Below, piece by piece: positions 31,913 through 40,767 of a stretch of 64,000 nt of DNA. The notes below the pieces were generated by a model. It saw only the letters and a list, made by a program, of their open reading frames with translations. It made no database searches and was not told the DNA's origin. The translations under genes and the position numbers were made by a program. Where the stretch lies: NCBI GenBank assembly GCA_035945115.1, contig DASZAN010000167.1, positions 1 to 64,000 of the forward strand, read 5' to 3'. The stretch comes from DAHUYF01 sp035945115 (GTDB taxonomy: Bacteria > Pseudomonadota > Alphaproteobacteria > ATCC43930 > CGMCC-115725). Positions within the stretch are counted from its first letter, which is position 1, and each line of letters starts with the position of its first letter.

Positions 31913-32674
31913 CTATGGAGTGCGCACCGGAATTCCCGCCGCGGCGATCGCCGCTTTGGCTTGGGAAATCCGGTATGTTCCGAAATGGAAGATCGAGGCG
32001 GCGAGCACGGCGCTCGCATGGCCGTCGCGGATGCCCGCGACGAGATGCTCAAGCGTGCCGACGCCGCCCGAGGCGATCACCGGCACGCGCACCGCGTCAG
32101 CCACGGCGCGGGTCAAGGCGATGTCGAAGCCCGCTTTGGTGCCGTCGCGGTCCATCGAGGTGAGCAGGATTTCGCCCGCGCCATGGGACGCCATGCGCTT
32201 TGCCCAGTCGACCGCATCGAGACCGGTGCCGCGTCGACCGCCATGCGTAAAAACTTCCCAGCGGCCGGGCGAGACGGCTTTTGCATCGACGGCCACGACG
32301 ATGCACTGGCTGCCGAATTTCTCAGCCGCTTCCTTGACGAACGCTGGCCGCGCCACCGCCGCGGTGTTGATCGAGGCCTTGTCGGCACCCGCGAGCAGCA
32401 GCGTGCGAATGTCCTCCACCGTGCGCACGCCGCCGCCCACGGTGAGCGGCATGAAGCAGCGCTCTGCCGTGCGCGCCACCACATCCAAAAGCGTCGCGCG
32501 ATTTTCGTGCGATGCGGTGATGTCGAGAAAGCAGAGCTCGTCCGCGCCCTCGCGATCGTAGAGCGACGCTTGCTCGACGGGATCGCCGGCATCGACGAGA
32601 TCGACGAAGTTGACGCCCTTCACCGTGCGTCCGTCCTTCACGTCGAGGCAGGGGATGATGCGCGTCTTCAGCAT
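31913..32674 (-). CDS. hisF: Imidazole glycerol phosphate synthase cyclase subunit HisF
   Basis: A 253-aa TIM barrel. The catalytic Asp in IIPCLDVKDGRTVKGVNFVD (residue 11) and a second in CIVVAVDAKAVSP are present, with phosphate-binding loops GGGVRTVEDI and ASGGVGTLEHL. It closes the imidazole ring together with HisH, using ammonia from glutamine. GGGAG precedes the start. A 145-bp gap with a C/G-rich repeat separates it from hisA, but the strand and function suggest one operon. Confidence 0.95.
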   Translation of the reverse strand: MLKTRIIPCLDVKDGRTVKGVNFVDLVDAGDPVEQASLYDREGADELCFLDITASHENRATLLDVVARTAERCFMPLTVGGGVRTVEDIRTLLLAGADKASINTAAVARPAFVKEAAEKFGSQCIVVAVDAKAVSPGRWEVFTHGGRRGTGLDAVDWAKRMASHGAGEILLTSMDRDGTKAGFDIALTRAVADAVRVPVIASGGVGTLEHLVAGIRDGHASAVLAASIFHFGTYRISQAKAAIAAAGIPVRTP

Positions 32675-32694
32675 GGGCGGCTCCCTGCGGCGGC

Positions 32695-32793
32695 TCCCCC
32701 CTCCCTACCCTCCCCCACAAGGGGGGAGGGGCCCACGACATCAAAATCGAGAATCCCCCTCCCCCCGTGAGGGGGAGGGAGGGGTGGGGGGTA
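32695..32793. repeat. G/C-rich palindromic intergenic repeat (hisA-hisF gap)
   Basis: Two head-to-head copies of a CCCTCCC...GGGAGGG palindrome (CCTCCCCCACAAGGGGGGAG and CCCCCTCCCCCCGTGAGGGG) joined by a 30-bp A/T-richer centre. The same design recurs at 59606-59710, and relatives occur at 61816-61990 and 63931-64000, so it is a dispersed family. It could form mRNA hairpins inside the his transcript. Confidence 0.75.
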
Positions 32794-32819
32794 GGCCGCC
32801 CGCACCTCGCCTCGCATCA

Positions 32820-33545
32820 TCATCCCTCCACCACCGCGAGCGCGGCGCGCAAATCGATGCGCCCATCGTAAAGCGCGCGGCCGCAGATGACGCCGGCGAT
32901 GCCGTCCCTCTCTCGCGCCTTCAAGGCGCGGAGATCGTCGAGCGAGGCGACGCCGCCCGATGCGATGACCTTCGTGGTGAGCCGCCGCGCGAGCGCCGCC
33001 GTCCCCTCGACATTGGCGCCGCCGAGCGCGCCGTCGCGCTCGATGTCGGTGTAGATGATGGCAGCGACGCCGGCATCCTCGAAGTTGAGCGCGAGGTCGA
33101 GCGCCCGCATGCTCGACGTCTCCGCCCAACCCCCCACCGCCACCATGCCGGCGCGCGCATCGATGCCGACGGCGATGCGGCCGGGATGCGCCGCGCACGC
33201 GGCTTTCACCAAAGCAGGATCGCGCAAGGCAAGCGTTCCGAGCACGACCCGCGCTACGCCGCGCTCGAGCCAGGCGTCGATGGCGGCGCGGTCGCGAATA
33301 CCGCCGCCCAGCTGCACCGGCACACCCGCCACCGCGACGATCGCTTCGACGGCGCGCGTATTCATCGGCTTTCCCTGAAACGCGCCGTCGAGATCGACGA
33401 CATGGAGAAAGCGGCAGCCGGCAGCGGCGAAGGCGCGCGCCTGCGCCGCGGGATCGTCGTTGAAGACGGTCGCCGTGCTCATCTCGCCGCGCAGCAGGCG
33501 GACGCACTTGCCGTCCTTGAGGTCGATCGCGGGATAGAGGATCAC
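32820..33545 (-). CDS. hisA: ProFAR isomerase HisA
   Basis: A 241-aa TIM-barrel isomerase of histidine synthesis. Asp8 in YPAIDLKDGKCVRLLRGE and the second catalytic Asp in IIYTDIERDGALGG are present; phosphate loops are QLGGGIRDRAAI and IASGGVASLDDL. It starts with a GTG that overlaps the GNAT stop by four bases (GTGA), so it is translated in coupling with the acetyltransferase. Confidence 0.95.
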   Translation of the reverse strand: MILYPAIDLKDGKCVRLLRGEMSTATVFNDDPAAQARAFAAAGCRFLHVVDLDGAFQGKPMNTRAVEAIVAVAGVPVQLGGGIRDRAAIDAWLERGVARVVLGTLALRDPALVKAACAAHPGRIAVGIDARAGMVAVGGWAETSSMRALDLALNFEDAGVAAIIYTDIERDGALGGANVEGTAALARRLTTKVIASGGVASLDDLRALKARERDGIAGVICGRALYDGRIDLRAALAVVEG

Positions 33546-34093
33546 CGCGACGGCGCCTCGCCGCCGAGCCGCTTGAAATAATAGTGGCCGAGGATCTCGC
33601 GCCCGTCGACGCGGGCGTAAGCGGGGTGCGTGCCCCAGCGCACATAACCCAGGCTCTCATAGAGCTGGATCGCCGCGGTCTGGGTATCGCGCACATCGAG
33701 ATTGAGGATGGTGAAGCCCGCGGCCCGCGCCGCATCCTCGACGACAAGCACAATATGCCGCGCCAGCCCGTGGCCACGCGCCCAGGGGGCAATGAAGTTG
33801 CCGGAGAGCTGCGCCGCGAAACTTTGCGCCTCGTTGTTGCGCGGGGGACGCGCGAGCTGCGCCGAGCCGCAGATGGTGCCGTCGAGCCGCGCGACGAAGA
33901 CCTGCCGCTCCGGCACTAAGAGCAAGCCCCGCCAATACGCCTCCATGATGTGGCGCGGCGGCACCGAGAGCCAGCCGAAGCCGCCGCCGCCCTTGATGGC
34001 GGCTTCCGCGGCATCGCAGAGATCGTGCAGATCCGTGCCGGCGAATTTCTCCAACCGCTCCACCGCGGTCGGCGGCGAACGTCCTTCGTTCAT
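33542..34093 (-). CDS. GNAT-family N-acetyltransferase inside the his operon
   Basis: A 183-aa GNAT protein. The acetyl-CoA loop is GNFIAPWARGHGLARHIV (R/QxxGxG/A form), followed by ILNLDVRDTQTAAIQLYESL and GYVRWGTHPAYARVDGRE, the usual C-terminal half. It overlaps hisH by four bases (ATGA) at its start and hisA by four bases (GTGA) at its end, so it is translated as part of the histidine operon. The substrate is unknown; an amino acid, amine or antibiotic are all possible. It is not one of the known histidine enzymes. Confidence 0.88.
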   Translation of the reverse strand: MNEGRSPPTAVERLEKFAGTDLHDLCDAAEAAIKGGGGFGWLSVPPRHIMEAYWRGLLLVPERQVFVARLDGTICGSAQLARPPRNNEAQSFAAQLSGNFIAPWARGHGLARHIVLVVEDAARAAGFTILNLDVRDTQTAAIQLYESLGYVRWGTHPAYARVDGREILGHYYFKRLGGEAPSR

Positions 34094-34731
34094 GGCCGCC
34101 ACCGCAGGAAATTGGCGATGAGCTGCAGGCCCACCGCTTGGCTCTTCTCGGGATGGAATTGCGTGCCGAAGAGATTGTCGCGGCCCACCGCTGCCACCAC
34201 CTCGCCGCCATAGTCGGTCACCGCCAGCGTGTCGCGCCGTTCGCGACAGTAAAAGGCATAGCTGTGCACGAAATAGACATGGGCGCCGCGCTCGATCCCG
34301 GCGAGCACGGGATGCGCCGCAACGGGCGCGAGCTCGTTCCAGCCCATATGCGGGATTTTGAGCGCCGCATCCCGCGGGGTCATCGCCTGCACTTCGCCGG
34401 GAATCCAACCGAGGCCGGTCACGGTCTCGAATTCGCGGCCGTACTCCGCCATGAGCTGCATGCCGACGCAGATGCCGAAGAAGGGGCGGCCGCGCCGTCG
34501 CACCGCTTCATCGAGCGCCGCCTCCATGCCAGCGACCGCAGCAAGACCGCGCCGACACTCGGCGAAGGCGCCCTGGCCCGGCAGAACGACGCGCTCCGCC
34601 TGGCGCACGGTCTCGGCGTCGCTCGTCACCACCACCTCGGTCGCGACGCCGATCTCGCGCGCGGCGCGCTCGAAGGCTTTCGCCGCGGATCGGAGATTGC
34701 CCGAGCCGTAATCGATGATCGCGGTGATCAT
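34090..34731 (-). CDS. hisH: Imidazole glycerol phosphate synthase glutaminase subunit HisH
   Basis: A 213-aa class I glutamine amidotransferase. The N-terminal IDYGSGNLRSAAKAFERA, nucleophile Cys in FFGICVGMQLMAEYG, and His-Glu in FGTQFHPEKSQAVGLQLIAN are all in place. It feeds ammonia to HisF. It follows hisB by nine bases and overlaps the GNAT gene. Confidence 0.95.
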   Translation of the reverse strand: MITAIIDYGSGNLRSAAKAFERAAREIGVATEVVVTSDAETVRQAERVVLPGQGAFAECRRGLAAVAGMEAALDEAVRRRGRPFFGICVGMQLMAEYGREFETVTGLGWIPGEVQAMTPRDAALKIPHMGWNELAPVAAHPVLAGIERGAHVYFVHSYAFYCRERRDTLAVTDYGGEVVAAVGRDNLFGTQFHPEKSQAVGLQLIANFLRWRP

Positions 34732-34740
34732 GGAGCGGCT

Positions 34741-35364
34741 CTAGAGCACGCCCTTGGTCGAGGGCACCTCGCCCGCGCGGCGCGGATCGATCGCCACCGC
34801 CTGCCGCAAGGACCGCGCCAGGCCCTTGTAGCAGGACTCGACGATATGATGATTGTTCTCGCCGTAGAGAGTCTCGACATGGAGGGTCACGCCCGCCGAT
34901 TGAGCAAAGGCTTGGAACCACTCCTTGAACAGCTCGGTGTCCATCTCTCCGAGCTTGGGCTTGGAGAAATTGACCTTCCAGACCAGGTACGGCCGGTTCG
35001 AGGCATCGAGTGCCACGCGCGTCAGCGTCTCGTCCATCGGCACCAACGCATCACCCCAGCGGGCGATGCCGCGGCGATCGCCGAGCGCTTTCGACACCGC
35101 CTCGCCCACCACATAGCCCGTATCCTCGGTGGTGTGGTGGAAGTCGATGTGAAGATCGCCTTCCGCGCGCAAGGTCAAGTCGATGAGGCTGTGGCGCGAG
35201 AGCTGCTGCAGCATGTGGTCGAGGAAGCCGATGCCGGTGGCGATATCGAAGCTGCCGGTGCCGTCGAGATTGACGCTGCCGCGGATCTTGGTCTCGCGGG
35301 TGATGCGCTCGACGCTCGCTTGGCGCTGCGGCGCTTGAACGGCCGGCGATCGAGCCTGGGCCAC
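34741..35364 (-). CDS. hisB: Imidazoleglycerol-phosphate dehydratase HisB
   Basis: A 207-aa manganese dehydratase (monofunctional type). Metal-binding motifs are HHTTEDTGY and NNHHIVESCYKGLARSL; the core GIGFLDHMLQQLSRHSLIDL is diagnostic. The GTG at 35364 is chosen because GAGGAG lies eight bases upstream and the family begins shortly before ERITRETKI; an ATG 16 codons earlier adds an Arg-rich tail. It is the first gene of the visible his operon. Confidence 0.93.
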   Translation of the reverse strand: MAQARSPAVQAPQRQASVERITRETKIRGSVNLDGTGSFDIATGIGFLDHMLQQLSRHSLIDLTLRAEGDLHIDFHHTTEDTGYVVGEAVSKALGDRRGIARWGDALVPMDETLTRVALDASNRPYLVWKVNFSKPKLGEMDTELFKEWFQAFAQSAGVTLHVETLYGENNHHIVESCYKGLARSLRQAVAIDPRRAGEVPSTKGVL

Positions 35365-35504
35365 CGGGGCTCTCCTCAAAACGACGCGCCTTCCATGGGC
35401 CGAGCCACCCATCGGCTCGGCGCGCGTGGTTTTAGCAAGAACCGGCTTCCGCCGCCAGTAGCGGCGGGACGACGTTCAGTGAACGAGGCGGCGGCAATGC
35501 CCGC

Positions 35505-35825
35505 TTATTTCACCACGACGCTCATCTTCATCTTGGGATGGATGCCGCATTCCACTTGGTAGGTGCCGGCCTTGTCGAATTGAAACGCCGCGGCCTCGCC
35601 CGGCTCCTGCACACCGCTGTTCCTCAGCTCATCTTTGGGGCCGGTGATCAGAACATTATGCTGCGTGGCATCATCATTGATGAATTTGATGGTATCGCCA
35701 GGCTTGAGCGTGGCGGTGTCCATGCTGAAGGTCTTGGCCTTCTGGCCAACCGTGATCTCATCGGCGTAGGCTGGCGATGCGGCGACAGCGACGAGCAGCG
35801 CGGCAGCAAGCATGCGGGACATCAT
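35505..35825 (-). CDS. Periplasmic type I copper protein (cupredoxin)
   Basis: A 106-aa secreted blue-copper-like protein. The signal peptide (MLAAALLVAVAASPAYA, cleaved before DEITVG) is followed by a plastocyanin/amicyanin domain with all four copper ligands visible: His in DATQHNVLITG and Cys, His and Met in YQVECGIHPKMKMSVVV. It probably carries electrons in the periplasm; no partner dehydrogenase is nearby. AGGAG lies five bases before the first of two adjacent ATGs. Confidence 0.88.
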   Translation of the reverse strand: MMSRMLAAALLVAVAASPAYADEITVGQKAKTFSMDTATLKPGDTIKFINDDATQHNVLITGPKDELRNSGVQEPGEAAAFQFDKAGTYQVECGIHPKMKMSVVVK

Positions 35826-36150
35826 CTCAACTCCTTGTGGGCGCGCCGGTCGGCGCGAGACGCGCATCGCGGCCGATGATCTCAGCAAAAAGCCGGCAGA
35901 TAATGTCGGGCGGTCCTTACCAGGACGTAAAACGGACAATGGCGCCAAATAAGAACTGGTGACGACTTGGGTGACGGCGAATAGCGACGAGCGCCTTATC
36001 TGGCCCTTACATTCGAGAGTTTGGTTACCGCTCTCATCTATATTCGTTTTCATCTATTTCCTCCTTGCGATAGCGGCACGGCGCGATTCGGCTTGATCGT
36101 CGCCCGGGCGGCCCCACATTGTGGGCCACCCTTCCCGGGCAAGGCCCACC
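35826..36150. other. Divergent region cupredoxin/hslV
   Basis: About 325 bp. The right 60 bp hold the sigma32-like hslV promoter described separately. A 10-bp inverted repeat, CCCGGGCGGC-like/GGCC-rich, lies between promoter and start (around 36103-36140). The left part (35880-36060) is more A/T-rich than its surroundings and shows no convincing gene or motif. Confidence 0.4.
36092..36120 (+). promoter_or_regulatory. Sigma32 (RpoH)-type heat-shock promoter of hslVU
   Basis: CTTGAT at 36092-36097 and CCCCACATT at 36112-36120 are separated by 14 bases, close to the alphaproteobacterial RpoH consensus CTTGAA-N14-CCCCATnT. It lies 31 bases before the hslV start, a gene under sigma32 control in most proteobacteria. 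Confidence 0.72.
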
Positions 36151-36699
36151 ATGCAGAACGCATCCCCCGAGACCTGGCACGGCACCACCATCCTGTGCGT
36201 ACGCAAGGAGGGGCGCGTGGTGATCGCCGGCGACGGCCAGGTGTCGATGGGCCAGACGATCGTCAAGTCGAACGCCAAGAAGCTGCGGCGCCTCGGTAAC
36301 GGCACGGTGATCGCGGGCTTCGCCGGCGCCACCGCCGACGCGCTCACCTTGTTCGAGCGGCTCGAAGCCAAACTTGAGCAACATCCCGGGCAATTGCCGC
36401 GCGCCTGCGTCGAGCTTGCCAAGGACTGGCGCACCGATCGCTATCTGCGCCGACTCGAGGCGATGATGGCGGTAGCCGACAGCAAGGTGTCGCTCATCCT
36501 CTCCGGCACCGGCGACGTGCTCGAGCCCGAGGATGGGCTCATCGGCATCGGCTCGGGCGGGGGATATGCGCTCGCAGCGGCGCGCGCGCTCATCGATCGC
36601 GCCGAGCTCGACGCCGAAGCGATCGCCAAGAAGGCGATGGCGATTGCCGCCGGGATTTGCGTTTACACCAACGACAAAGTCACCATCGAAAGCCTATGA
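36151..36699 (+). CDS. hslV: ATP-dependent protease peptidase subunit HslV
   Basis: A 182-aa Ntn hydrolase. After a short propeptide (MQNASPETWHG) the mature enzyme would begin with the catalytic Thr of TTILCVRKEG. GDGQVSMGQTIVKSNAKKLR and the IGSGGGYALAAARAL segment are family signatures. It forms a two-ring dodecamer capped by HslU. The ATG at 36151 fits the family; an upstream GTG would add ten unlikely residues. Its stop overlaps the hslU ATG. Confidence 0.96.
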   Translation: MQNASPETWHGTTILCVRKEGRVVIAGDGQVSMGQTIVKSNAKKLRRLGNGTVIAGFAGATADALTLFERLEAKLEQHPGQLPRACVELAKDWRTDRYLRRLEAMMAVADSKVSLILSGTGDVLEPEDGLIGIGSGGGYALAAARALIDRAELDAEAIAKKAMAIAAGICVYTNDKVTIESL

Positions 36700-38012
36700 G
36701 CGCCTTCAGCCCGCGCGAGATCGTCTCCGAGCTCGACCGTCACATCGTCGGCCAGAACGACGCCAAGCGCGCCGTCGCCATCGCCCTGCGCAATCGCTGG
36801 CGCCGCCAGCAGCTTCCCGAGGATCTGCGCGAGGAGGTGCTGCCCAAGAACATCCTGATGATCGGCCCGACCGGGATCGGCAAGACCGAGATCGCGCGAC
36901 GCCTCGCGCGCCTGGCGCAAGCGCCCTTCATCAAGGTCGAAGCCACCAAATTCACCGAGGTGGGTTATGTCGGCCGCGATGTCGAGCAGATCGTGCGCGA
37001 TCTCCTGGAGGTCGCCATCACCATGATGCGCGAGCGTTTGCGCAAGGAGGTGGCGTCGCGCGCCGAGCTTCACGCCGAGGAGCGCGTGCTCGACGCGCTG
37101 GTCGGGCAGAACGCGGGCGCCGAGACGCGGCAGAAGTTCCGCAAGATGCTCCGCGAAGGTCAGCTCGACGACAAGGAGATCGAAGTCCAGGTGCAGGACT
37201 CGCCGGCGGCGAGCCTCCCCACTTTCGAGATTCCCGGCATGCCCGGCGCGTCGATGGGCATGGTCAATTTGGGCGAGATCTTCGGCAAGGCCTTCGGCAC
37301 CCGCACCAAGCCGCGCCGCATGAGCGTGCACGAAAGCCACGCGGTGCTCATGGCCGAGGAAAGCGACAAGCTTCTCGATCAGGAAAAAGTCCTCAAAGAG
37401 GCAATCACCGCCGTCGAACAAAGCGGCATCGTCTTTATCGACGAGATCGACAAGATCTGCGCGCGAAGCGAGGCACGGATCGCCGGCGATGTGAGCCGCG
37501 AAGGCGTGCAGCGCGATCTCCTGCCGCTCATCGAAGGCACCACGGTCGCGACCAAACACGGCTCGGTCAAAACCGACCACGTGCTCTTCATCGCCTCGGG
37601 CGCCTTCCACCTGGCGAAACCCTCCGACCTCTTGCCGGAGCTGCAGGGGCGCTTGCCGATCCGGGTCGAGCTGAAGCCGCTCAACCGCGACGATTTTCGC
37701 CGCATCCTGGTCGAGCCGGAAGCGAGCCTCATCAAGCAATACAAGGCGCTGCTTGCCACCGAAGGCGTCACGCTTCACTTCACCGACGACGCCATCGACG
37801 AGATCGCCGCTCTCGCCGAGGAGATCAACACGGCGGTCGAGAATATCGGCGCGCGCCGGCTCCATACCGTCCTCGAACGGCTCCTCGAAGAGGTGAGCTT
37901 CACGGCCGCCGACAAATCACCGGGTACGGTCGTGAGCATCGATCGCACCTATGTGCGCGACCACGTGGCGGCATTGGCGAAGAACGCGGATTTGTCGAAG
38001 TTCATTTTGTGA
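36696..38012 (+). CDS. hslU: ATP-dependent protease ATPase subunit HslU
   Basis: A 438-aa AAA+ unfoldase. The Walker A is GPTGIGKTE (near residue 57), then the substrate-pore loop FTEVGYVGRDVEQI, an I-domain of about 120 residues (GAETRQKFRKMLREG), Walker B FIDEIDKICAR, and the family C-terminus AALAKNADLSKFIL, which inserts into HslV. The gene overlaps hslV by four bases. Complete and canonical. Confidence 0.97.
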   Translation: MSAFSPREIVSELDRHIVGQNDAKRAVAIALRNRWRRQQLPEDLREEVLPKNILMIGPTGIGKTEIARRLARLAQAPFIKVEATKFTEVGYVGRDVEQIVRDLLEVAITMMRERLRKEVASRAELHAEERVLDALVGQNAGAETRQKFRKMLREGQLDDKEIEVQVQDSPAASLPTFEIPGMPGASMGMVNLGEIFGKAFGTRTKPRRMSVHESHAVLMAEESDKLLDQEKVLKEAITAVEQSGIVFIDEIDKICARSEARIAGDVSREGVQRDLLPLIEGTTVATKHGSVKTDHVLFIASGAFHLAKPSDLLPELQGRLPIRVELKPLNRDDFRRILVEPEASLIKQYKALLATEGVTLHFTDDAIDEIAALAEEINTAVENIGARRLHTVLERLLEEVSFTAADKSPGTVVSIDRTYVRDHVAALAKNADLSKFIL

Positions 38013-38063
38013 GCTCTCAGCGCCGCAAGGACGCCCGGCATCAATGCCCGCGAACTTCATGCA

Positions 38064-38447
38064 CTATTGCCCGATTACCCGGTCCACATTGTATGCCTTG
38101 TGCGTGATGAGCCATTCGCCGTCGGCGCGGTGATATGTCAGGCAATCCACGAAGACCGTCGCGCCGATGCGCACGCGCACTTTCGCGTGAACTTGATCCG
38201 CTGCGGCGAAATCGAATGAGAGGATCGCCTCCTCGCGCGGCGCGGCCTGCGCTCGCGGCGAAGGCCGGCTCGCCATCATTTCCTTGAATTGTCCCGCCGA
38301 CCATAGGGTGAGGCGGCCGTCGCGAAAGCCGTGGAGTTGGGCCGTCGGTGCGAAGACGCGATCGAAGTGCCCGAGGTCGGAATCGTACATCAACTCGAAA
38401 TAGCGCCGCACCGCCACCAGTAATCCTTCGACATCGCCGCTCATCAT
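38064..38447 (-). CDS. NTF2/SnoaL-like protein
   Basis: A 127-aa protein of the nuclear-transport-factor-2 fold: FELMYDSDLGHFDRVFAPTA, then FRDGRLTLWSAGQFKEMMAS and VDCLTYHRADGEWLITHKAY. Members are small enzymes or binding proteins acting as isomerases, dehydratases or lumazine-protection-like proteins; the role is unknown. AAGGG precedes the first of two adjacent ATGs (38447). It ends close to hslU in convergent orientation. Confidence 0.82.
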   Translation of the reverse strand: MMSGDVEGLLVAVRRYFELMYDSDLGHFDRVFAPTAQLHGFRDGRLTLWSAGQFKEMMASRPSPRAQAAPREEAILSFDFAAADQVHAKVRVRIGATVFVDCLTYHRADGEWLITHKAYNVDRVIGQ

Positions 38448-38578
38448 TGGGACCCTTCTCAAGGAATCGTCGGCGGAAGTATCGCGGACAGCGGCGGGGC
38501 ATGTCCTGGCAAAGGATGGCTGGAAAGGAAGTCCTTGTCGCAATATTCTGCTCTAGATCAGTGATCTATGGGTGATTT

Positions 38579-39058
38579 ATGCCAACGACTGACCTTGATG
38601 CGATCGATCATCGCATTCTCCGCGCGCTCCAGGAGGAGGGGCGGCTGAGCAACGTCGAGCTGGCGGCGCAGGTCGGCCTCTCGCCTTCGCCGTGCCTGCG
38701 CCGCGTCAAGCGGCTGGAAGAGGACGGCTACATCGACGCCTATCGCGCCGTCTTGAAGCGTCAGCGCATCGGCCTCGGCCTGACCGTTTTCATCGGCGTC
38801 AAGATCGAGGCGCACGCCGATGAACGCGCCGATGCGCTCCAGGACGCGATCATCGCCATGCCCGAGGTGATCGCCTGTCACATGGTCTCGGGCGATATCG
38901 ACTATCTCCTCGAGGTGGTTGTGCCGGATCTCCAACGCTATGAGCGCTTCCTGCTCGACCGCCTCCTCGCCTTCTCGATGATCAAGGAAGTGCGCAGCAA
39001 CATCGCCATCTCGACGCGCAAAGTCGCGGCACCCTTGCCGCTCGATCACCTTGGCTGA
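38579..39058 (+). CDS. Lrp/AsnC-family regulator
   Basis: A 159-aa regulator. The N-terminal HTH (DAIDHRILRALQEEGRLSNV, then LSPSPCLRRVKRLEEDGYID) is the standard AsnC form; the C-terminal RAM domain includes MPEVIACHMVSGDIDYLLEV. It is of the Lrp type most like regulators of amino-acid catabolism. It lies 70 bp before the radical SAM gene on the same strand and may be part of its control; no ligand can be assigned. Confidence 0.9.
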   Translation: MPTTDLDAIDHRILRALQEEGRLSNVELAAQVGLSPSPCLRRVKRLEEDGYIDAYRAVLKRQRIGLGLTVFIGVKIEAHADERADALQDAIIAMPEVIACHMVSGDIDYLLEVVVPDLQRYERFLLDRLLAFSMIKEVRSNIAISTRKVAAPLPLDHLG

Positions 39059-39130
39059 TGCGCGCCGCCATCGACGACGGCGGCGCATCGTGCGAGAATG
39101 CGCCTGCACTCCGTCGCGGCGAGGCCGGTG

Positions 39131-40693
39131 ATGGCCGATATCGTGCTCATCAATCCGCGCTTCGAGGTGTCGTTCTGGGGTCTTGAGCACGCGCTCCCCC
39201 TGATCGGCAAGCGCGCGGCGCTGCCGGTGGCGGCGCTGCCGCTCCTCGCCGCGCTCACGCCCGCCGAGCATCGCGTTACCATCATCGACGAGAATGTCGA
39301 GGCGATCGATTTCGCGCGATGCGCGCGCGCCGACATCGTCGGCGTCACCGGCATGGTGGTGCAGCGCCGGCGCATGCGCGAGATCCTCACCGAACTCAAG
39401 CGGCGCGGCGCCTTCACGGTGGTCGGCGGACCCTGGGTGAGCGTCAGCGAGGACTACTTCGGCGACCTTGCCGATGTCGTCTTCGTCGGCGAGGCCGAGG
39501 AAACCTGGCCGCGCTTTCTCGCCGACCGGGCGCAAGGGCACGCGGCGCGCCGTTATGAGCAAAGCGAAAAGACCGACATGACGCGCGTGCCGGCGCCGCG
39601 GCTCGATCTCTTGGCGATGCGGCATTACGCCTTCGGCAGCGTGCAGTTCTCGCGCGGTTGTCCCTTCCAGTGCGAGTTCTGCGACATCATCGTCGTCTTC
39701 GGTCGCCGGCCGCGCCTCAAGACGCCGCCGCAGATTACCGCCGAGCTCGACGGCCTTCGCGCGCAAGGGATGGCGATCGCCTTCATCGTCGACGACAACC
39801 TCATCGGCAACAAGAAGGCGGTGAAGGAGCTGCTCTCTCACGTCATCGGCTGGCAGCGCTCGCATGGTTATCCCATGATCTTCGTCACCGAGGCCTCGGT
39901 CGATCTCGCCGACGACGCGGAGATGATGCGGCTCATGGTCGAGGCCAACATCGTCATCGTCTTTGTCGGCATCGAAAGCCCCAACGAGGAGTCGCTGCGC
40001 GAGACCAAGAAGCTGCAGAATCTCCGCCGCGGCGGCAGCCTCGTCGAAAAAGTGCGGCGCATCCAGGACGCCGGCATGGAGGTCTGGGCCGGGATGATCT
40101 TGGGCTTCGACAACGACGACGAGCGCGTTTTCGCCGCGCATCGAAATTTCCTCGCAGAGGCTCGCGTTTCAACGGCGATGGTCGGCATGCTGTCGGCGAT
40201 TCCCAAGACACCGCTTCATGCGCGCCTCGCCACAGCGGGCCGTCTCGATCCCGCCGACGAGCCCGCGAGCGGCACCAATGTGCTGCCGCTCAACTTGAGC
40301 CGCGAGGCGTTGAGCGAAGGTTATGTCCGCCTCATGGCCGAGCTCTACGAGCCCAAGGCCTATTTCGATCGCCTCGACGATCTCTACCTTGCTGGGGGGG
40401 CCGTCACCGAGCGCGGCTGGCGCAACTACGCGCAGAACCATGCCTGGCGGCGGCGCCTCTATCACGCGGGGCTTGTGCTGCAAGCCCTGGGGCTTGCCGC
40501 GCGGCTCATGTGGCACGTGCGTGAGCAATCCCTGCGCCGAGCCTATCGCCAGCGCCTCTGGCGTGCGCTCACGCGACGGCATGACCCAATCGTCCTGCGC
40601 ATCTACGCGGTGAAATGCGCCATGCACTATCACGTGCATCGCCTCGTTGGGGCACTCCGCCGCCGGGACGATGCCGTGATCAACACGTTCTGA
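39131..40693 (+). CDS. B12-binding radical SAM protein (DUF4070-type)
   Basis: A 520-aa enzyme. The N-terminal B12-binding-like Rossmann domain (VLINPRFEVSFWGLEHAL, IIDENVEAIDFARCARADIV, VVGGPWVSVSEDYF) lacks a clear DxHxxG motif. The radical SAM cluster motif CPFQCEFCDI (CxxxCxxC) is near residue 185, followed by FIVDDNLIGNKKAVKELL and VFVGIESPNEESLRETKK. The C-terminal part (NLSREALSEGYVRLMAELYE) is DUF4070-like. This is the class of HpnJ/HpnP-type enzymes (hopanoid modification), but no hopanoid gene adjoins and subfamily is unproven. ATG 39131 is chosen for GAGG upstream and a better domain start. Confidence 0.82.
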   Translation: MADIVLINPRFEVSFWGLEHALPLIGKRAALPVAALPLLAALTPAEHRVTIIDENVEAIDFARCARADIVGVTGMVVQRRRMREILTELKRRGAFTVVGGPWVSVSEDYFGDLADVVFVGEAEETWPRFLADRAQGHAARRYEQSEKTDMTRVPAPRLDLLAMRHYAFGSVQFSRGCPFQCEFCDIIVVFGRRPRLKTPPQITAELDGLRAQGMAIAFIVDDNLIGNKKAVKELLSHVIGWQRSHGYPMIFVTEASVDLADDAEMMRLMVEANIVIVFVGIESPNEESLRETKKLQNLRRGGSLVEKVRRIQDAGMEVWAGMILGFDNDDERVFAAHRNFLAEARVSTAMVGMLSAIPKTPLHARLATAGRLDPADEPASGTNVLPLNLSREALSEGYVRLMAELYEPKAYFDRLDDLYLAGGAVTERGWRNYAQNHAWRRRLYHAGLVLQALGLAARLMWHVREQSLRRAYRQRLWRALTRRHDPIVLRIYAVKCAMHYHVHRLVGALRRRDDAVINTF

Positions 40694-40767
40694 AGTGGTT
40701 GCCATCGCCGCGGAACCGGCGGATGATCATTCGTTCAGCACCAACATCGCCCAACGGGAGGATTGCC

